Shown piece after piece: positions 27,000 to 40,985 of a stretch of DNA of 64,000 bases. The DNA comes from Gordionus sp. m RMFG-2023. Taxonomy: Eukaryota; Nematomorpha; Gordioida; Chordodea; Parachordodidae. Each line of letters opens with the position of its first letter. The first letter of the stretch is position 1. A program made the translations under genes and the position numbers. The notes beneath the pieces are model-generated. The model was given only the letters and a program-made list of their open reading frames with translations, had not been told where the DNA came from and ran no database searches. The stretch is taken from contig NC_088775.1 of the NCBI RefSeq assembly GCF_954871325.1, positions 2,651,473 to 2,715,472 of the forward strand. Reading direction: 5' to 3'.

Positions 27000-28985
27000 C
27001 AAAATCAAAAAAAAAAATGGATTTTTTTAAATATTTTTTATTAAAGATAATTTTATATTTAAACAAAAAAAAAATAGTGAAAATATTCTATAGCAAAATA
27101 AACATATATTTGCGCTAAAAAAAATCTAAAAAATTAATTAAAAAATATAGAAAAAATAAATATCTTAAAAGCCGCCAACTGATCAAATATTTTTTTAAAA
27201 AAACCAATTATCCTAAATAATTAATAAAATAGCTTATGTTGTATTTCCATTATTACAAAATAACCTTCGTTTCTAACCCTACCTTCTTTGATATTTTCTT
27301 GAAAATTTTTATGATGGTTGAACATGACAAGCACACAACATTTTAGTCTAGATCGAGCATTCTTGTACCAAGAATTTATCGAGCTTCAAATATTAGTCGC
27401 ATGCCCCTTAATCCTAATATAAATATATATAAGATAATATCATACTTTACGGCATCTATGAATAACTGCACCAGTTTTCTAGCACTGTCCCCTTAAGAGT
27501 TCGTGCTTACCCAAGGATCTTTCGCTCTAATAAAGTAATAAAAGAATATCCCCACCAATAAAGATCACCTGGGTCAGGTTAGTAATTTTTGATGTTTCTG
27601 TCAAACAATTTGCTAGAATGTCATTGCTCCAATTTAATTTGGTCATAGTCAGAAATCATAATTTTCCATTTGTAAATATTATTTTTAAAAATTAGGAATG
27701 TTCCTTGGCAATACAAAAAAAATTTTTTTTTAGTTATGTTTGGCATAAAGTCATATTTCAAATATTCTAATACAACAAAATCAGTAGAGTGGAAAAGACA
27801 ATAATTTGGTGTAATATTTTTATAAAAAAAATCCCACTATTGTTTTTTTAGATTTGGTTTCGACAAGTTTGCATTCCTTAAGATGTATATAAAAAAACGC
27901 ATTTTTGCAGGCGTAACATCTGCGCGTTTCGTCAAAGTCTTAAACTTATCATGATTTGGCGGCAAATTATGCCACGACAGCTATCCATATCATCCTATAA
28001 AGGGAGTATAAACACAGCATAGTGTACCCAGCTTTGCTATCAACTCAAAGAAATGCCAAATTTGCCCCCGGCCACTTTAAAACTTAAAGAGATACTTAAT
28101 TTATTATATGATATGAATGAGAATTTTTATCATCGCATTCAAAGAATGGTTACTCGTAGATGGTGGGTGGTAATCCCGCTCAAAACGGTAACATAGTCTC
28201 TTTTCAGCGAATATTCTAGAATAAAATTTGATAGGATTTTAAGGATTTTCTTTGTTCTTCTCAATGGAATCTGTTACCGATGTATATAAAATACATACTT
28301 AAAAAAAACACTCTAAACCTTCAACAATTATGACAACGATTTTGGAATCAATATAGAATTACAATTTTTTTCCGCACCCTAACCCATAGTAAGGTTAAGG
28401 TCGCACTGTACTAAAGAAGAGATTTGGTGGCTAGGAGCAACTGTATATTTGTAAAAATGTGCTAGAAAAAATATATCCCCGAAAAATTTAATGGAATATT
28501 TGTCAGCAACTTTTGATTGTAAAGTTTGAGAAGAACGCATTCCTGAAATTATAGAGTTTTCTAAATTACAAAATTCATTTCTTTTCATTCCCCCGTGGAA
28601 CAAAAAAAAAGGATGAAAGTCAAAATTTTATTCTAAATTTAGTTAGATTAAACCTTAATTTTCTTGAAAAAAAAACAACCGACTCAAAAACAAATTTTGA
28701 AAAAAAAAAACAAAGAAAATAAATTCCATGAGTGACCCATCTTTAGATTTATTACGTAAAGATTTTTCGAAAAGGCGCCAAGATTTTTTTGTTTGAGACC
28801 TTGAATAAATGGTCATAACAACCCATCCATATATATATATGCATGAAACATTGGTGGAACTGTATCATCTGTTTGTGCCGATCTTGGAAGATGATCGCCA
28901 TTTTTTTCAATGGCGGTTGCGGTGTGTATCCGTTATTTACTAACCTTGATAATTTAAATAGAAAAAAGAATTACATATTTAAATC
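27000..28985. other. Spacer upstream of acidic-protein copy A
   Basis: It should contain the promoter of copy A. No match to the conserved upstream block shared by copies B, C and E was noticed beyond the first 200 bases (ccaactgatcaaat, taattaataaaat). A 46-codon frame at 28,052-28,193 starting MPNLPPATLKLKEILNLLYD looks mildly protein-like, but no family was recognised. Confidence 0.4.
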
Positions 28986-29144
28986 TAGTGTTGAACGGCA
29001 ACTCAACATTTTATACCCAAAAAAATACGCAAAGGTCTGCAGATTTTGCTCGTAGGTGGCACAAAGGTTTGAACATCTATTAACGAAATCTCCAAGGCGT
29101 AGGCAATATTTTACTGGCTAAAATATGGAGTTTATAGCAACACT
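28986..29144. mobile_element. FB1 foldback element
   Basis: From tagtgttgaacggcaactc to ggagtttatagcaacacta, with the core tggcacaaaggtttgaacat. The arms are internally shortened. Confidence 0.75.
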
Positions 29145-29364
29145 ATTTAAATCATCCATAAAAATCATTTTCTTATAAAAAACTATATATTTCAAAATGG
29201 GAGGAGACGAATACAAAAGTAGAAGAAAAATATATTTTGGATGAAAGAAGATGAAAAAAAATATTTTCGATCTTTTTTTTTGTGTTTTTTTTATCTGTTT
29301 TTAAAAAAAAAAAAAAAAAAAATGTTTCATAGTTTTTTATAAATCATAGCCAACCTTTCCGCAC

Positions 29365-29522
29365 TAGTGTTTGTTAAACGGCTCGAATTTTAGGCGTTTT
29401 TTTAAAAAATCATTTTATACCCCAAAAAAATATTACGCAAAGGCCTGAAGATTTTAATCATGGATGGCACAAAAGATTTGGACATTTATTTATAGCGAAA
29501 TCTCGAGTCTTGGACAATAATG
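29365..29522. mobile_element. FB1 foldback element, right end truncated
   Basis: Starts tagtgtttgttaaacggctc and carries atattacgcaaaggcctgaa and aaatctcgagtcttggacaa. The right arm is missing. Confidence 0.7.
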
Positions 29523-29730
29523 GTTGCTCCTACTCCTATCTCTTCCTTAGTTCACTCTAGAACCCGTAATGTGAGAGAGTTATAACTATAATTTTGAGTT
29601 ACAAAGTGAGCAGCCATTTAATCAACAGTGTGCCACACACAAAGAAGCTCTTATTTGTCGCATTGATTATCTCTCATGTCCTTGAAAACAGGTCAGCACG
29701 TGACCAACCGCGATTCGATTATTCTTTGAA

Positions 29731-29846
29731 GCTAGATACAACGTCTAAAATAATATCTAGATTACAGATATTTTAATCAAAAATCTATCTAGATACAGAT
29801 ACCACATTTTTATATCTAGATAGTATCTGATCCTCTAACAACTCTG
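29731..29846. mobile_element. FB4 foldback element, partial
   Basis: Carries gctagatacaacgtctaaa, taatatctagattacagata and tctagatacagataccacat, ending ctctaacaactctg. The left terminus is missing. Confidence 0.6.
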
Positions 29847-30034
29847 CAAATTATAAGTATATTATAACGTTTTTTTTGAATAATTTGGTAAATAAAATCA
29901 TAAAATTTTTACCTCCCCAATTTTTTTTTTTTTAATTATAAAATTTAAATATTATCCCCACTAAAATTGTAAATATTATTAATGTTTTTGTTGCTATAAT
30001 GAATAATACAAAATTAGCAAATTTTTTCCCTCCA

Positions 30035-32686
<2,652 letters not shown>

Positions 32687-32929
32687 ATTTTCAAATTTAA
32701 CTTCAGGTAAATAATTATTTAAATAAAATCAATATATAAATTAAAATTCTTAAAATAATTATAAAAATATTTTTTAAAAAAAAATCTAAAAATCTCCAAC
32801 TGTTCAAATAAAATAAAAATAAACCTAAATAAATTAATAAATTTGTATAACGCCCTTCTGGCCCGTTAAAATTGATTTTTTTTCCCGAATTTTCTGGCCA
32901 TCGCAACTAATAATATCTATATCTCTGGT

Positions 32930-33620
32930 TATTTTATTTCTTGCAATAAATGTTTTTAGTAAATCGATTTCGTATTTTGTAATTTGGATCTTATATTATC
33001 ATATTATCATATTCTTTCTTTTTATAGATTTAAATATTTCAAAAATACAAATGAAATGATTCATATTTTGTAATTTATTTTCGCATTTAGTATATTAATC
33101 TATCAAAAAATTAGCTTGAAATTCAAAAAAATATATATATCAGAATCTTAATTCCCGGGTTAGGAAAACTGGGAGATTTGCGAGGCCTATAAATTGCAAC
33201 GGATCGGGCTTTCCGGCGGACCGGATATTTGCTTATATCTAATCAGCAGCATCGACATTGTACAATCAGGGAATTACCCAGGAGCTCAATCAATTGATTG
33301 ATAGGTCCTCATTAAGATCCGAAAAATATAGAGTGACAGCTGAGTACTCTTAATTTAACTTTAATGATTGATTTTTTTTATTCCTAAAATCTGCAACCGA
33401 ACTCCCAGTTTCATATCTAGATTCGAATATTTATTTTTTTTTAAATCTAAAAATGAGTTTCGTAAATTTTTAAAAAAAATGAATAAAGAAAATGAAATAC
33501 ACGCGTCAATCATTATCCCAGATTTTATTTGACGAGCTTTCATCTTCGACATATCCTTTTTTTTGATTCGCTGTCGAAAGGCGATAATTGCTAGAAAAAA
33601 TCTAACCAATAATATTTAAT
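32930..33620. repeat. Conserved upstream block of the acidic-protein family (copy B)
   Basis: Runs from gtttttagtaaatcgatttc through tagatttaaatatttcaaaa and aggagctcaatcaattgatt to tacacgcgtcaatcattatc. It matches 51,080-51,800 upstream of copy E. Its proximal part also matches 36,025-36,230 upstream of relic C, and its distal part also matches 48,520-48,840. It may include the promoter, but most of the similarity simply reflects duplication. Confidence 0.65.
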
Positions 33621-33639
33621 TGCTCTTATAAATAGCCAT

Positions 33640-33815
33640 TGTTGAGTGGCCCGATCTTTAATTAGTTCTAATACAATATTTTATCCAAAAACAATTTCTT
33701 CAAGCTTAGAGATTTTGTTAATAGATGTGTTCCTAAGCTTGGATATCTTTTTCGCCTAAAATATAGACAGGTATAACCATTTTTTTTAAAAGAATTGTGC
33801 CTTTTGACAACACTA
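33640..33815. mobile_element. FB1 foldback element at the left arm of a large inverted repeat
   Basis: Carries attgttgagtggcccgatct at the left and tgtgccttttgacaacacta at the right. It is divergent in the middle. Its mirror partner is at 36,725-36,912. Confidence 0.55.
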
Positions 33816-33819
33816 TAAA

Positions 33820-34015
33820 GCCCATGATGTAATCATATTTTGTTAATCGATATAGATATATATATATATACCTGAGCAAATTTTTTTGCCGGAAGCTGAT
33901 ATCCGATCAACACGAATTTGGCACTTGTTTTTTTTTAGGGGAGACAAATATTTCCGGAGGGTGGGGAACAAATTCCGCCCTCTTCCCCTCCCCCTCCCCC
34001 CACGTGATCCTGCCA
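33820..34015 (+). repeat. Left arm of a 3.3-kb inverted repeat
   Basis: The sequence gatgtaatcatattttgtta, tatatatatatacctgagca, gaagctgatatccgatcaac and ttggcacttg is the reverse complement, with few changes, of 36,535-36,715. The same material occurs a third time at 39,825-39,885. Confidence 0.7.
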
Positions 34016-34384
34016 CTAAAGAGAGCTATTGTGCCAATATAGTGAGTAGCAAAAAATAAATCAAATTGCCAGAAACAAAAAATGGAATTTTAAATGGCTA
34101 ATGATTGGCAGATGAGCGTTATTACATAAAAGTTCTTCAAAATATATATTTTTTTTCTCTCTCAGATTGCCTTAAAATCTTTTATAAAACATGGGGTAGA
34201 TAAAATTAACCTAATTTTATAAGGGTTCATCATATGGTAGGACATTTTTAAAATGATGTAATGGCCAATTTGTTGAACGTGAAAGTTTTTCTTCAATAAT
34301 TTTTGTGATATCGAATCATGTGCTTCATATTGAAGGACATTTCAACCAGTTCGGTTGAAGATGTGAGCTCTTCAATAAACTCTT

Positions 34385-35515
34385 GATTGACGTTTTCGAA
34401 CCGAGCTAAACCGAACCACTGAACCCGGAATAAACCGTAACCGTAATTGAACCTTTATAAAGAAATTAAAAAAAGAGCGAACCTAACTGTTATAAATATT
34501 TTAAACCGGTTGGTTCCAGATGGTGTGAAAAAATAATTAATTTTAATTTTAATATCCTAAAGCGATATATTACAGCTTATATTTTGACAAAAGACGATTT
34601 TTATGTCGCGTGGATCTAACGTATCACGGAAAGTAAACAGTCCATTTGCCAGACTTTTTAGTTTCTAACGATAAAAGCACGAGAAATAAATCCGAAAAAT
34701 GACGTTTTTTGCTCAGCAATATATCTCGACTCAAGGTGAAGAAAAGGAGATAGCCAAAAAACATCTTTCTAAATACTTGGAATTTTATACAAGATTTAAA
34801 TAATCTGAATATTGAAATACTGGATACTATGCCTACGTGTTCACATTTCTAGAAAGGATTTAGATGATGATTTTGAAAGATTTATATAAAGTCGCATGTC
34901 TTAATAAGGAATAATATTCAGGGCATAGAAAATTATAATAAATGTATAGAATATAGAATATATAATTTGGTCATTTGATAATATATATAGAGAGAGAGAG
35001 ATTAGAAAAATGATACAATCTTTTGATATTATTGGGGAAAATGTGAGGAATTGTATATGCCAGAACTTTATAAGTTAGCTCTAACTGTGCAGTTCCAGCT
35101 ACGCAGGTATCCATAGAAAAAAAAACATTTTCTCGACTTAAGTTTATACTTTCTGCGCAGGGAACTTAAAATTAAATCCTGAAATATTAGAAAAAATTTT
35201 AGTCATCCGTTTCTAATTCTTTTAAACATATAAAATAGCATAAATTTCATTATATTTATGCGTTATTATTTTATTCCACCTTGTATTTGCGTCAATTTGT
35301 CTAATTTATATTTACTAAGTATAATATAAAAAAAGATGTCTATTAGAAGAATTATCATAGTTAAAATTAAATAAGAAATTAATTAAAAAATATAAATTAA
35401 AAAGAATAACCCTCTAAGATTATAATATATGGTTTTATGATTAATTTTAAAAACCGGAATAAACCCGAAAAGATCGGTTATAAATCGTAAACCGGACAAA
35501 AAAACCGAACCGAAC
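34385..35515. mobile_element. aaccg-rich interspersed element inserted at relic C
   Basis: Ends are rich in aaccgaacc/ggttac-type words (ccgaaccactgaacccggaa at the left, aaaaaccgaaccgaaccgct at the right), resembling the hAT-like element at 30,207. The right end meets cctatgataataaaataacc, which corresponds to the exon 2 acceptor region of the other acidic-protein copies. Exact left boundary is uncertain. Confidence 0.4.
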
Positions 35516-35564
35516 CGCTATATATCCTATGATAATAAAATAACCGAAAATAAAAATAGAATAT

Positions 35565-35675
35565 AGAAAAAAATACAATATTTTATAGATTTAACCTTGA
35601 ATACTTCTCTTATAACCAAACATTAAATCAATAGAGCCAAGCTTAGGTATCTATGAAATTTTATAATATCTTTAA
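35565..35675 (-). pseudogene. Relic copy C of the secreted acidic protein family
   Basis: A minus-strand match to exon 1: KFHRYLSLALLI then a TAA stop, with ATA in place of the start ATG and a shifted donor region (ttcaaggttaaatc). The proximal upstream block shared with B and E is present at 35,870-36,230. Exon 2 is replaced by the aaccg-rich element, and no exon 3 was found. It is a dead gene copy. Confidence 0.75.
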
Positions 35676-36534
35676 AGATATTTAAAAAAAAAATATTATT
35701 TTGCGATTTTTAAATTATTTAAAAAGTTTTAGAAATATTCAACTTCATAAAGCAAATATTATTATACAAAAAAGTATAAAATAAATTGTAATATTTAAAA
35801 TAGCAAACTAATTGCTATTAAAAAATACAATTTTTAAAATTAATAAAATATTATTATATAAAAATTCTTGGAAAAGTTCTCCGACTTGTTCAAATAAAAA
35901 TGAATTATCAAATAATGAATTAATTTGTATAAGTTTAAATTTTTTTAAAATGTTTCACCCTTGGTCCTTTAAATTTTCCACTAACAACACTTTTACTTTT
36001 CTCTATTTACGATTATCTATTTCTACAATAAACGTTTTAGTAAATCTATTTCGCTAATTGGATCATTATCATATCATATAAACTAACTTTATTTAAATTT
36101 TACTCGAAAAATATTTGTTTTATATTTTATAGATTTAAATATTTCAAAATACAAAGAAATGATCATATTTAGTTAATTTATTTTCTTACATTAATGTTTA
36201 TCAATATCAAAATATTCCATGACGAAAGCGAAGAATCAAAAACCAACAAATATTGCCAACTTAATAATGTTATGTTTGCTCAGGTGTCTCAAACATCTGT
36301 AGATCGTTTGGACTCCAAGCCCTAAAAATATTCAAAACAATAGGTTGTTTATGTTTAACCATGTGTGAGATTCAAAAGAGGGCTTCTGCCTTCGAAAAGG
36401 AATTTCAATCGAAATCTATCGTTCCAACTGCATATCCATACATGGGTCATTAAGCCCTGCCAATCATACCTAAATATATATCTAAATTATTTTTTTTTTT
36501 GATTTTCCGTCTTTTAATTATATATTTCAGTGGC

Positions 36535-36715
36535 ATGCATGACTCCTTTTGGGAAGGTAGGAGGGGAGAAATTCGTTCCAGAAATATTTATTTCCCCTAA
36601 AAAAGAAATACAAGTGCCCAACAAGTTTTAATCGGATATCATCTTCCGGAAAATAAAATCTGCTGAGGTATATATATATATTTATTTCGATTAACCAAAT
36701 ACGATTACATCACGG
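36535..36715 (-). repeat. Right arm of the 3.3-kb inverted repeat
   Basis: Mirror of 33,820-34,015: tggccaattcg-poor, pyrimidine-rich sequence with gcccaacaagttttaatcgg, atatcatcttccggaaaata and tgaggtatatatatatattt. Relic C lies between the two arms. Confidence 0.7.
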
Positions 36716-36724
36716 CTGCTAGCT

Positions 36725-36912
36725 ATTGTTAAACGGATCGATTATTTTTAAAAATGACTGGCCCCATATTTTAGCCTAAAATGATATGCAGGCTTGTGAG
36801 ATCTTTCTCGTAGATGACAGAATGGTTGGGACACATCCTCTTAATGAAATCTCTAATACACTTGAGTAAGTTTTTTTTTTGGGATTTTAAATCGGGTCGT
36901 TTAACGATACTA
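36725..36912. mobile_element. FB1 foldback element at the right arm of the inverted repeat
   Basis: From tattgttaaacggatcgatt to atcgggtcgtttaacgatac, with ctcgtagatgacagaatggt in the core. It is the mirror partner of the copy at 33,640. Confidence 0.65.
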
Positions 36913-37318
36913 AATGGCTAGTTATAAGAGGAATTCAATTTATTAGATAGATTTTCAAGTAGTTATCGTCCTTGGTTAGCGAATCAAAAAAAAAAATAGA
37001 TGAATTTCTCTAATAGTATTGTTAGTCATTTTTGGTCATTTTTACCTATCATATATTCTAATTTATTGTTAACATGCCTACTTATTATAAAATTCGAGTA
37101 TTTTTTTTTTTGTTTTAAAAAGAATTTAGTCCTCTAGCATTTTTTTGGCGCTCTTAGGAGGAAGGGTATTGTTTTTTTTTTATAATTTGTTAGTATCTTT
37201 GCTTTATTTACCGTTAAATTTTCTAATTTTTTTTTTTTTAAATTACATTTTCTAATTATGCCAATATATTTGCTTGCTCATTTATTATAATAATATATAA
37301 ATTTTCCGTTAAATTTGA

Positions 37319-37527
37319 TTCTTTGGAATTTTTTGGCGCTTTTTTTTGCTTAGCCTTTTGGCTTTCATTTACCTTTTAAATTTGCTAATTATTACATTTT
37401 GCTTATTTTTGGTTCTTTGGAATTTTTTGGCGCTTTTTTTGCTTAGCCTTTTGGCTTTCATTTACCTTTTAAATTTGCTAATTATTACATTTTGCTTATT
37501 TTTGGTTCTTTGGAATTTTTTGGCGCT
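37319..37527 (+). repeat. Tandem repeat, 93-94-bp unit
   Basis: Two almost identical units plus a partial third, each starting ttctttggaattttttggcg and containing gcttagccttttggctttca. They create an apparent repeated hydrophobic frame (LLAFIYLLNLLIITFCLFLV) that I take as a by-product. Confidence 0.85.
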
Positions 37528-37647
37528 TTTTTTTGGAGAAATTGTTATAGGCGAAAGAGATAGAACTCCACTTTGTTGTATTTAAAATTTAAGGTTTTTA
37601 TATATATAATACTAAATGGAATTTTTAAAAAAAATAACGAATAGGAA

Positions 37648-37778
<131 letters not shown>

Positions 37779-38290
37779 GAGAAAGAATAATCAACAAATT
37801 TGAATAATTAAATTTTAAAATAAATTAAATAATATCATTTAAAATAGAGGAATATTTAAACCCAATTTTTGAATTTATATTCAATTTATGTTCAAATTAT
37901 TTATTTCTTTGAAAATTATTTTCCACCTATAAATAAAATATTTTTTATCGCAAATTTAAAATCAAATTTTTAGGATATTTCTTTTCTAACTAACCACTAA
38001 TAGAGAATGATATCAAAACCTTATTAAAGTTACATAAATGATAGAATATAAAACCCATTATATTTAAAGATATTTATTATAACAATTGAATATCCAAATT
38101 TATTACAAATTACATATTACAAATCCTTTATTTTGTCGAATAATTTCGTAACTAAAATCACAAAATTTTGCCCCAAAAATTATTTTTTTTTAAAAATTAA
38201 AATTAAAATATTATCCCCCCCTAAAAATGTTTATAATAATTTATTTTTTTTGTGATTCAATGAATAATGTTCAAATTAGTTTTTCCTCCA

Positions 38291-39195
38291 TTACTCATAA
38301 TACTCATCAAATTTTCCGTCACTATCATCTTCATTTTCATCTTCATTTTCATCTTCATAATCATCTTCTTGAAAACCCTCATGTTCTTCATCATGTATAC
38401 CTTCACGATCATCTTCACGATTATCTTCACGTTCATCTTCACCATCCTTATCTTGAGAATAAACATCTTGACTTTCATCCATAGTTCCTTTATAAAAAAA
38501 ATTAGAACAAATATTTAAACTATATTAATCTTGCGTCCCTAGAAAATTTTTTTTGATAATACGGTTCTCCAATCAGAAACCTGATATAACGGTTCGATTT
38601 CCCTATTTTTTAAAAAAACGGGCAAAACTCAATATTTTATTCTCCAAAGTATAATATTGCTTCTAGCATGAAGATTTTTTGTTAGCAGCTGGCACAAAGG
38701 TTTGAGCACTTTTGAGATATAAGGAAACCGGCTAATATATCGAGTTAGCCGTTTTCAAAAAAATCCGCCTCATATCGATAGGTTTAAATCAACAATACCT
38801 TATAACAAATAAATAATTTTAAAGAAAATATACAATGGCCTGACCCATATAATTATATAAAGAAATAACTGTCTTTATCTGCATTTTACAAAAATAAAAC
38901 GTGTTTCAAATTATATAAATTTTGATCCTATACCCTCTCTTCAAAGATTTTATTTGTTTTTTGAGAAATTAAAATCATATACACCTCTGACTTTTCCCGG
39001 TGGCAAAATTTCTGTGGGGTCATTATCGGTTTCTGAAGCAGATCCTATATAATAATAAAATAAAAGGAAAATTTAAAAGAATATATTTATATAGATAAAA
39101 AAAAATATAATAAAATAATAGATTTTACCTTGAATATTCCCGATAATCAAACAGAGAATTAGTAAAGCCAAACTTAAATATACATAAAATTTCAT
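38291..39195 (-). CDS. Secreted acidic protein, tandem family copy D (107 aa)
   Basis: Exons 39195-39129 (67 nt), 39044-38985 (60 nt) and 38487-38291 (197 nt) on the minus strand; phases 1 and 1; 324 nt. Signal peptide MKFYVYLSLALLILCLIIGN-IQG. Exon 2 reads SASETDNDPTEILPPGKVRG. Exon 3 starts TMDESQDVYSQDKDGEDERE and continues with NREDDRE, EDDYEDENEDENEDDSD and FDEYYE; about half its residues are Asp or Glu and it has no cysteine. Exons 1 and 2 are close to copy E (60-nt exon 2 in both, same SASETD start), whereas A and B share SALR. Exon 3 is unrelated in detail to the other copies except for acidity. Intron 2 is the shortest of the family (497 bp) and holds an FB1 copy. A highly acidic secreted protein could bind calcium or cationic surfaces; that is inference from composition only. 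Confidence 0.78.
38585..38798. mobile_element. FB1 foldback element in intron 2 of copy D
   Basis: Reads aacggttcgatttccctatt, gcagctggcacaaaggtttg and atcgataggtttaaatcaac. The word ggtttaaatcaacaat at its edge recurs at the same place in intron 2 of copy E, which shows common descent of the two introns. Confidence 0.75.
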
Positions 39196-39789
39196 CGTAT
39201 TTATTCAAAATTATAAAACGTAAAATAAAATGAATATTTTCTTTAAAAAAATATTATGTAAGATTTTTAAAAATAATTTAAGAGGAGATATATATAATAT
39301 ATGTATCTTATCTTAAGCGAAAAATATTCAACGTCACAAAGTAAATATTATTTAACAAAAATTTTAAAAAAATAAATTTTATATATTTAAAATTGCGAAC
39401 TAATGTTTTTAAGAATCAAAATAATATTATTTGAAAATTCTTCGAAAAGTTCTCTGACGTTAGAGATAAAATTTGTCTCTCCTGTTGTAGCCGTTAGAAA
39501 AAAAGAAGAAATAAGTTTAATATAATATACTAAATGTCAGTCATTTTTTGATATGATAATTAATTTTTCCTTGGGGATGGGAGTGGAAAGGAGTGATCAC
39601 ATGGGGCTTTGGTGAAGAACAACAAATATTCCTTTGTGTCTTTTGTGTGGAGAGATGGATGCCAGACGCGTAATGATCTAAAAGATGAATATTATGAAAT
39701 AAGGTGGATCTTCACAATGTAATTTGTATAATTTTTGTTTACTCATTTTTGTATGAATTTTTATATTAAATTAAGAATTTGAAGGGGTT

Positions 39790-40300
39790 TTAAAGGTTGA
39801 AATGAAGAGGTTTTTTTACATCCCCCTGAAAAAAATAAACAAGCGCCAAATAAGCGTTAATCGGATATCAGCTTCCGAAAAAATGAAAAATGGCGTTCGG
39901 AAAACTTGCCCGACTTGCCCCCCCCCCCCCTTACTTAATAGAACTCGATTCAATATTAAAGTTTTAATTTTTAACAAATGATCAGTAAATTGAGAAAAAA
40001 AGTGTAATAAATGGACTATATTCCAGCTTCCGATCACTTATACACTATCACCCGAAAGTATATACGGAGTGGCACTTTAATAAAGGTACCATCTGATAAA
40101 AAAATAGGTATTCTCTATTTGAATCGTTAGTCTTTAGTCTTGATGAACATGGGAAGGGGAGTAGTAGACACTTAGGCCAATCCTCTCCGAATATTTGCCA
40201 TTATGAGGTTTACCAAATTATGAATTTGAAAAAAAAAACATGTCATTTTTGTCAATCTTGAAAAGAATTTTGGGAAAATTTAATTAAAAAAAAAATCATT
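39790..40300. repeat. Duplicated upstream block of copy D
   Basis: The words tcaatattaaagttttaatt, gagtggcactttaa and ttaggccaatcctctccgaa recur in the same order at 51,840-52,500 upstream of copy E. This extends the D/E duplication at least 1 kb upstream of the genes. No coding signal. Confidence 0.7.
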
Positions 40301-40901
40301 CCAAAACTATCATAAATTGGTCTTAAGTTACCCCATAGTACACATTTCTAGATTACATGTCCCTGTCAATGTCCCTATTACCCCATACCTTCCTACCCCT
40401 ACTTATTTAAGCAAAAAAAAAAGAGGAAATTAAAATTCATAAATTAGCATACCTTCCGCCTTCTACTCTCTAAAGATTCCATTTACCCCTCTCTCCTTTA
40501 TTCCAACGACGATAGCGTCTACAAACTTCCTTTCCGTTTTTAATTTCGATGTGATGATCTTGGGTCATACTCTTTTCATCCCGCGGAAGTGGCGGCATCG
40601 TTTTAATCTACATTAGCAATCCTTATTATAACTCAGCTTCAGTTATTTCGAAATATTCAGGGCGAGGGTCGGGCCAAAGCCAAACAAAAAGGAAATCCAT
40701 CTGGTACCATTTTTTTTTGAAGAAAAATATTAAACAATTTAGGGTTTTGAGGTCAAATTGTAACAGATACCTTGATCTCTAAGGACTGAAAGAAAATTCC
40801 AAGAAAAATTGATGATAAAATGTCACTCAAAAAGAGGGGACCACGCGTTTTAGAGTTACGAATTCTAAAACGCGTGGTGCGGTATATAGGACAGTAACAA
40901 C

Positions 40902-40985
40902 TAGTGTTGTTAAACAACTCGTGAGTTTCTTTCTTTCTTCAATATTTTAGCTTGAAGAATATCGCCTAAGCCTGGAGATTTCGGC
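40902..40985. mobile_element. FB1 foldback element, left half (split by a gypsy insertion)
   Basis: Starts tagtgttgttaaacaactc and runs through ttcaatattttagcttgaag and cgcctaagcctggagatttc. It stops abruptly at retrotransposon sequence. The matching right half is at 43,945-44,028. Confidence 0.75.

Noticed and set aside
28052-28193. Small frame MPNLPPATLKLKEILNLLYD...
   Set aside because: It is mildly protein-like but has no recognised family, no clear splice partners and no conserved neighbour; too weak to call a gene.
38227-38518. His/Leu-rich and Ile/Phe-rich frames on the plus strand
   Set aside because: They are antisense shadows of the GAA/GAT-rich exon 3 of acidic-protein copy D; the same happens at 49,032-49,485 opposite copy E.
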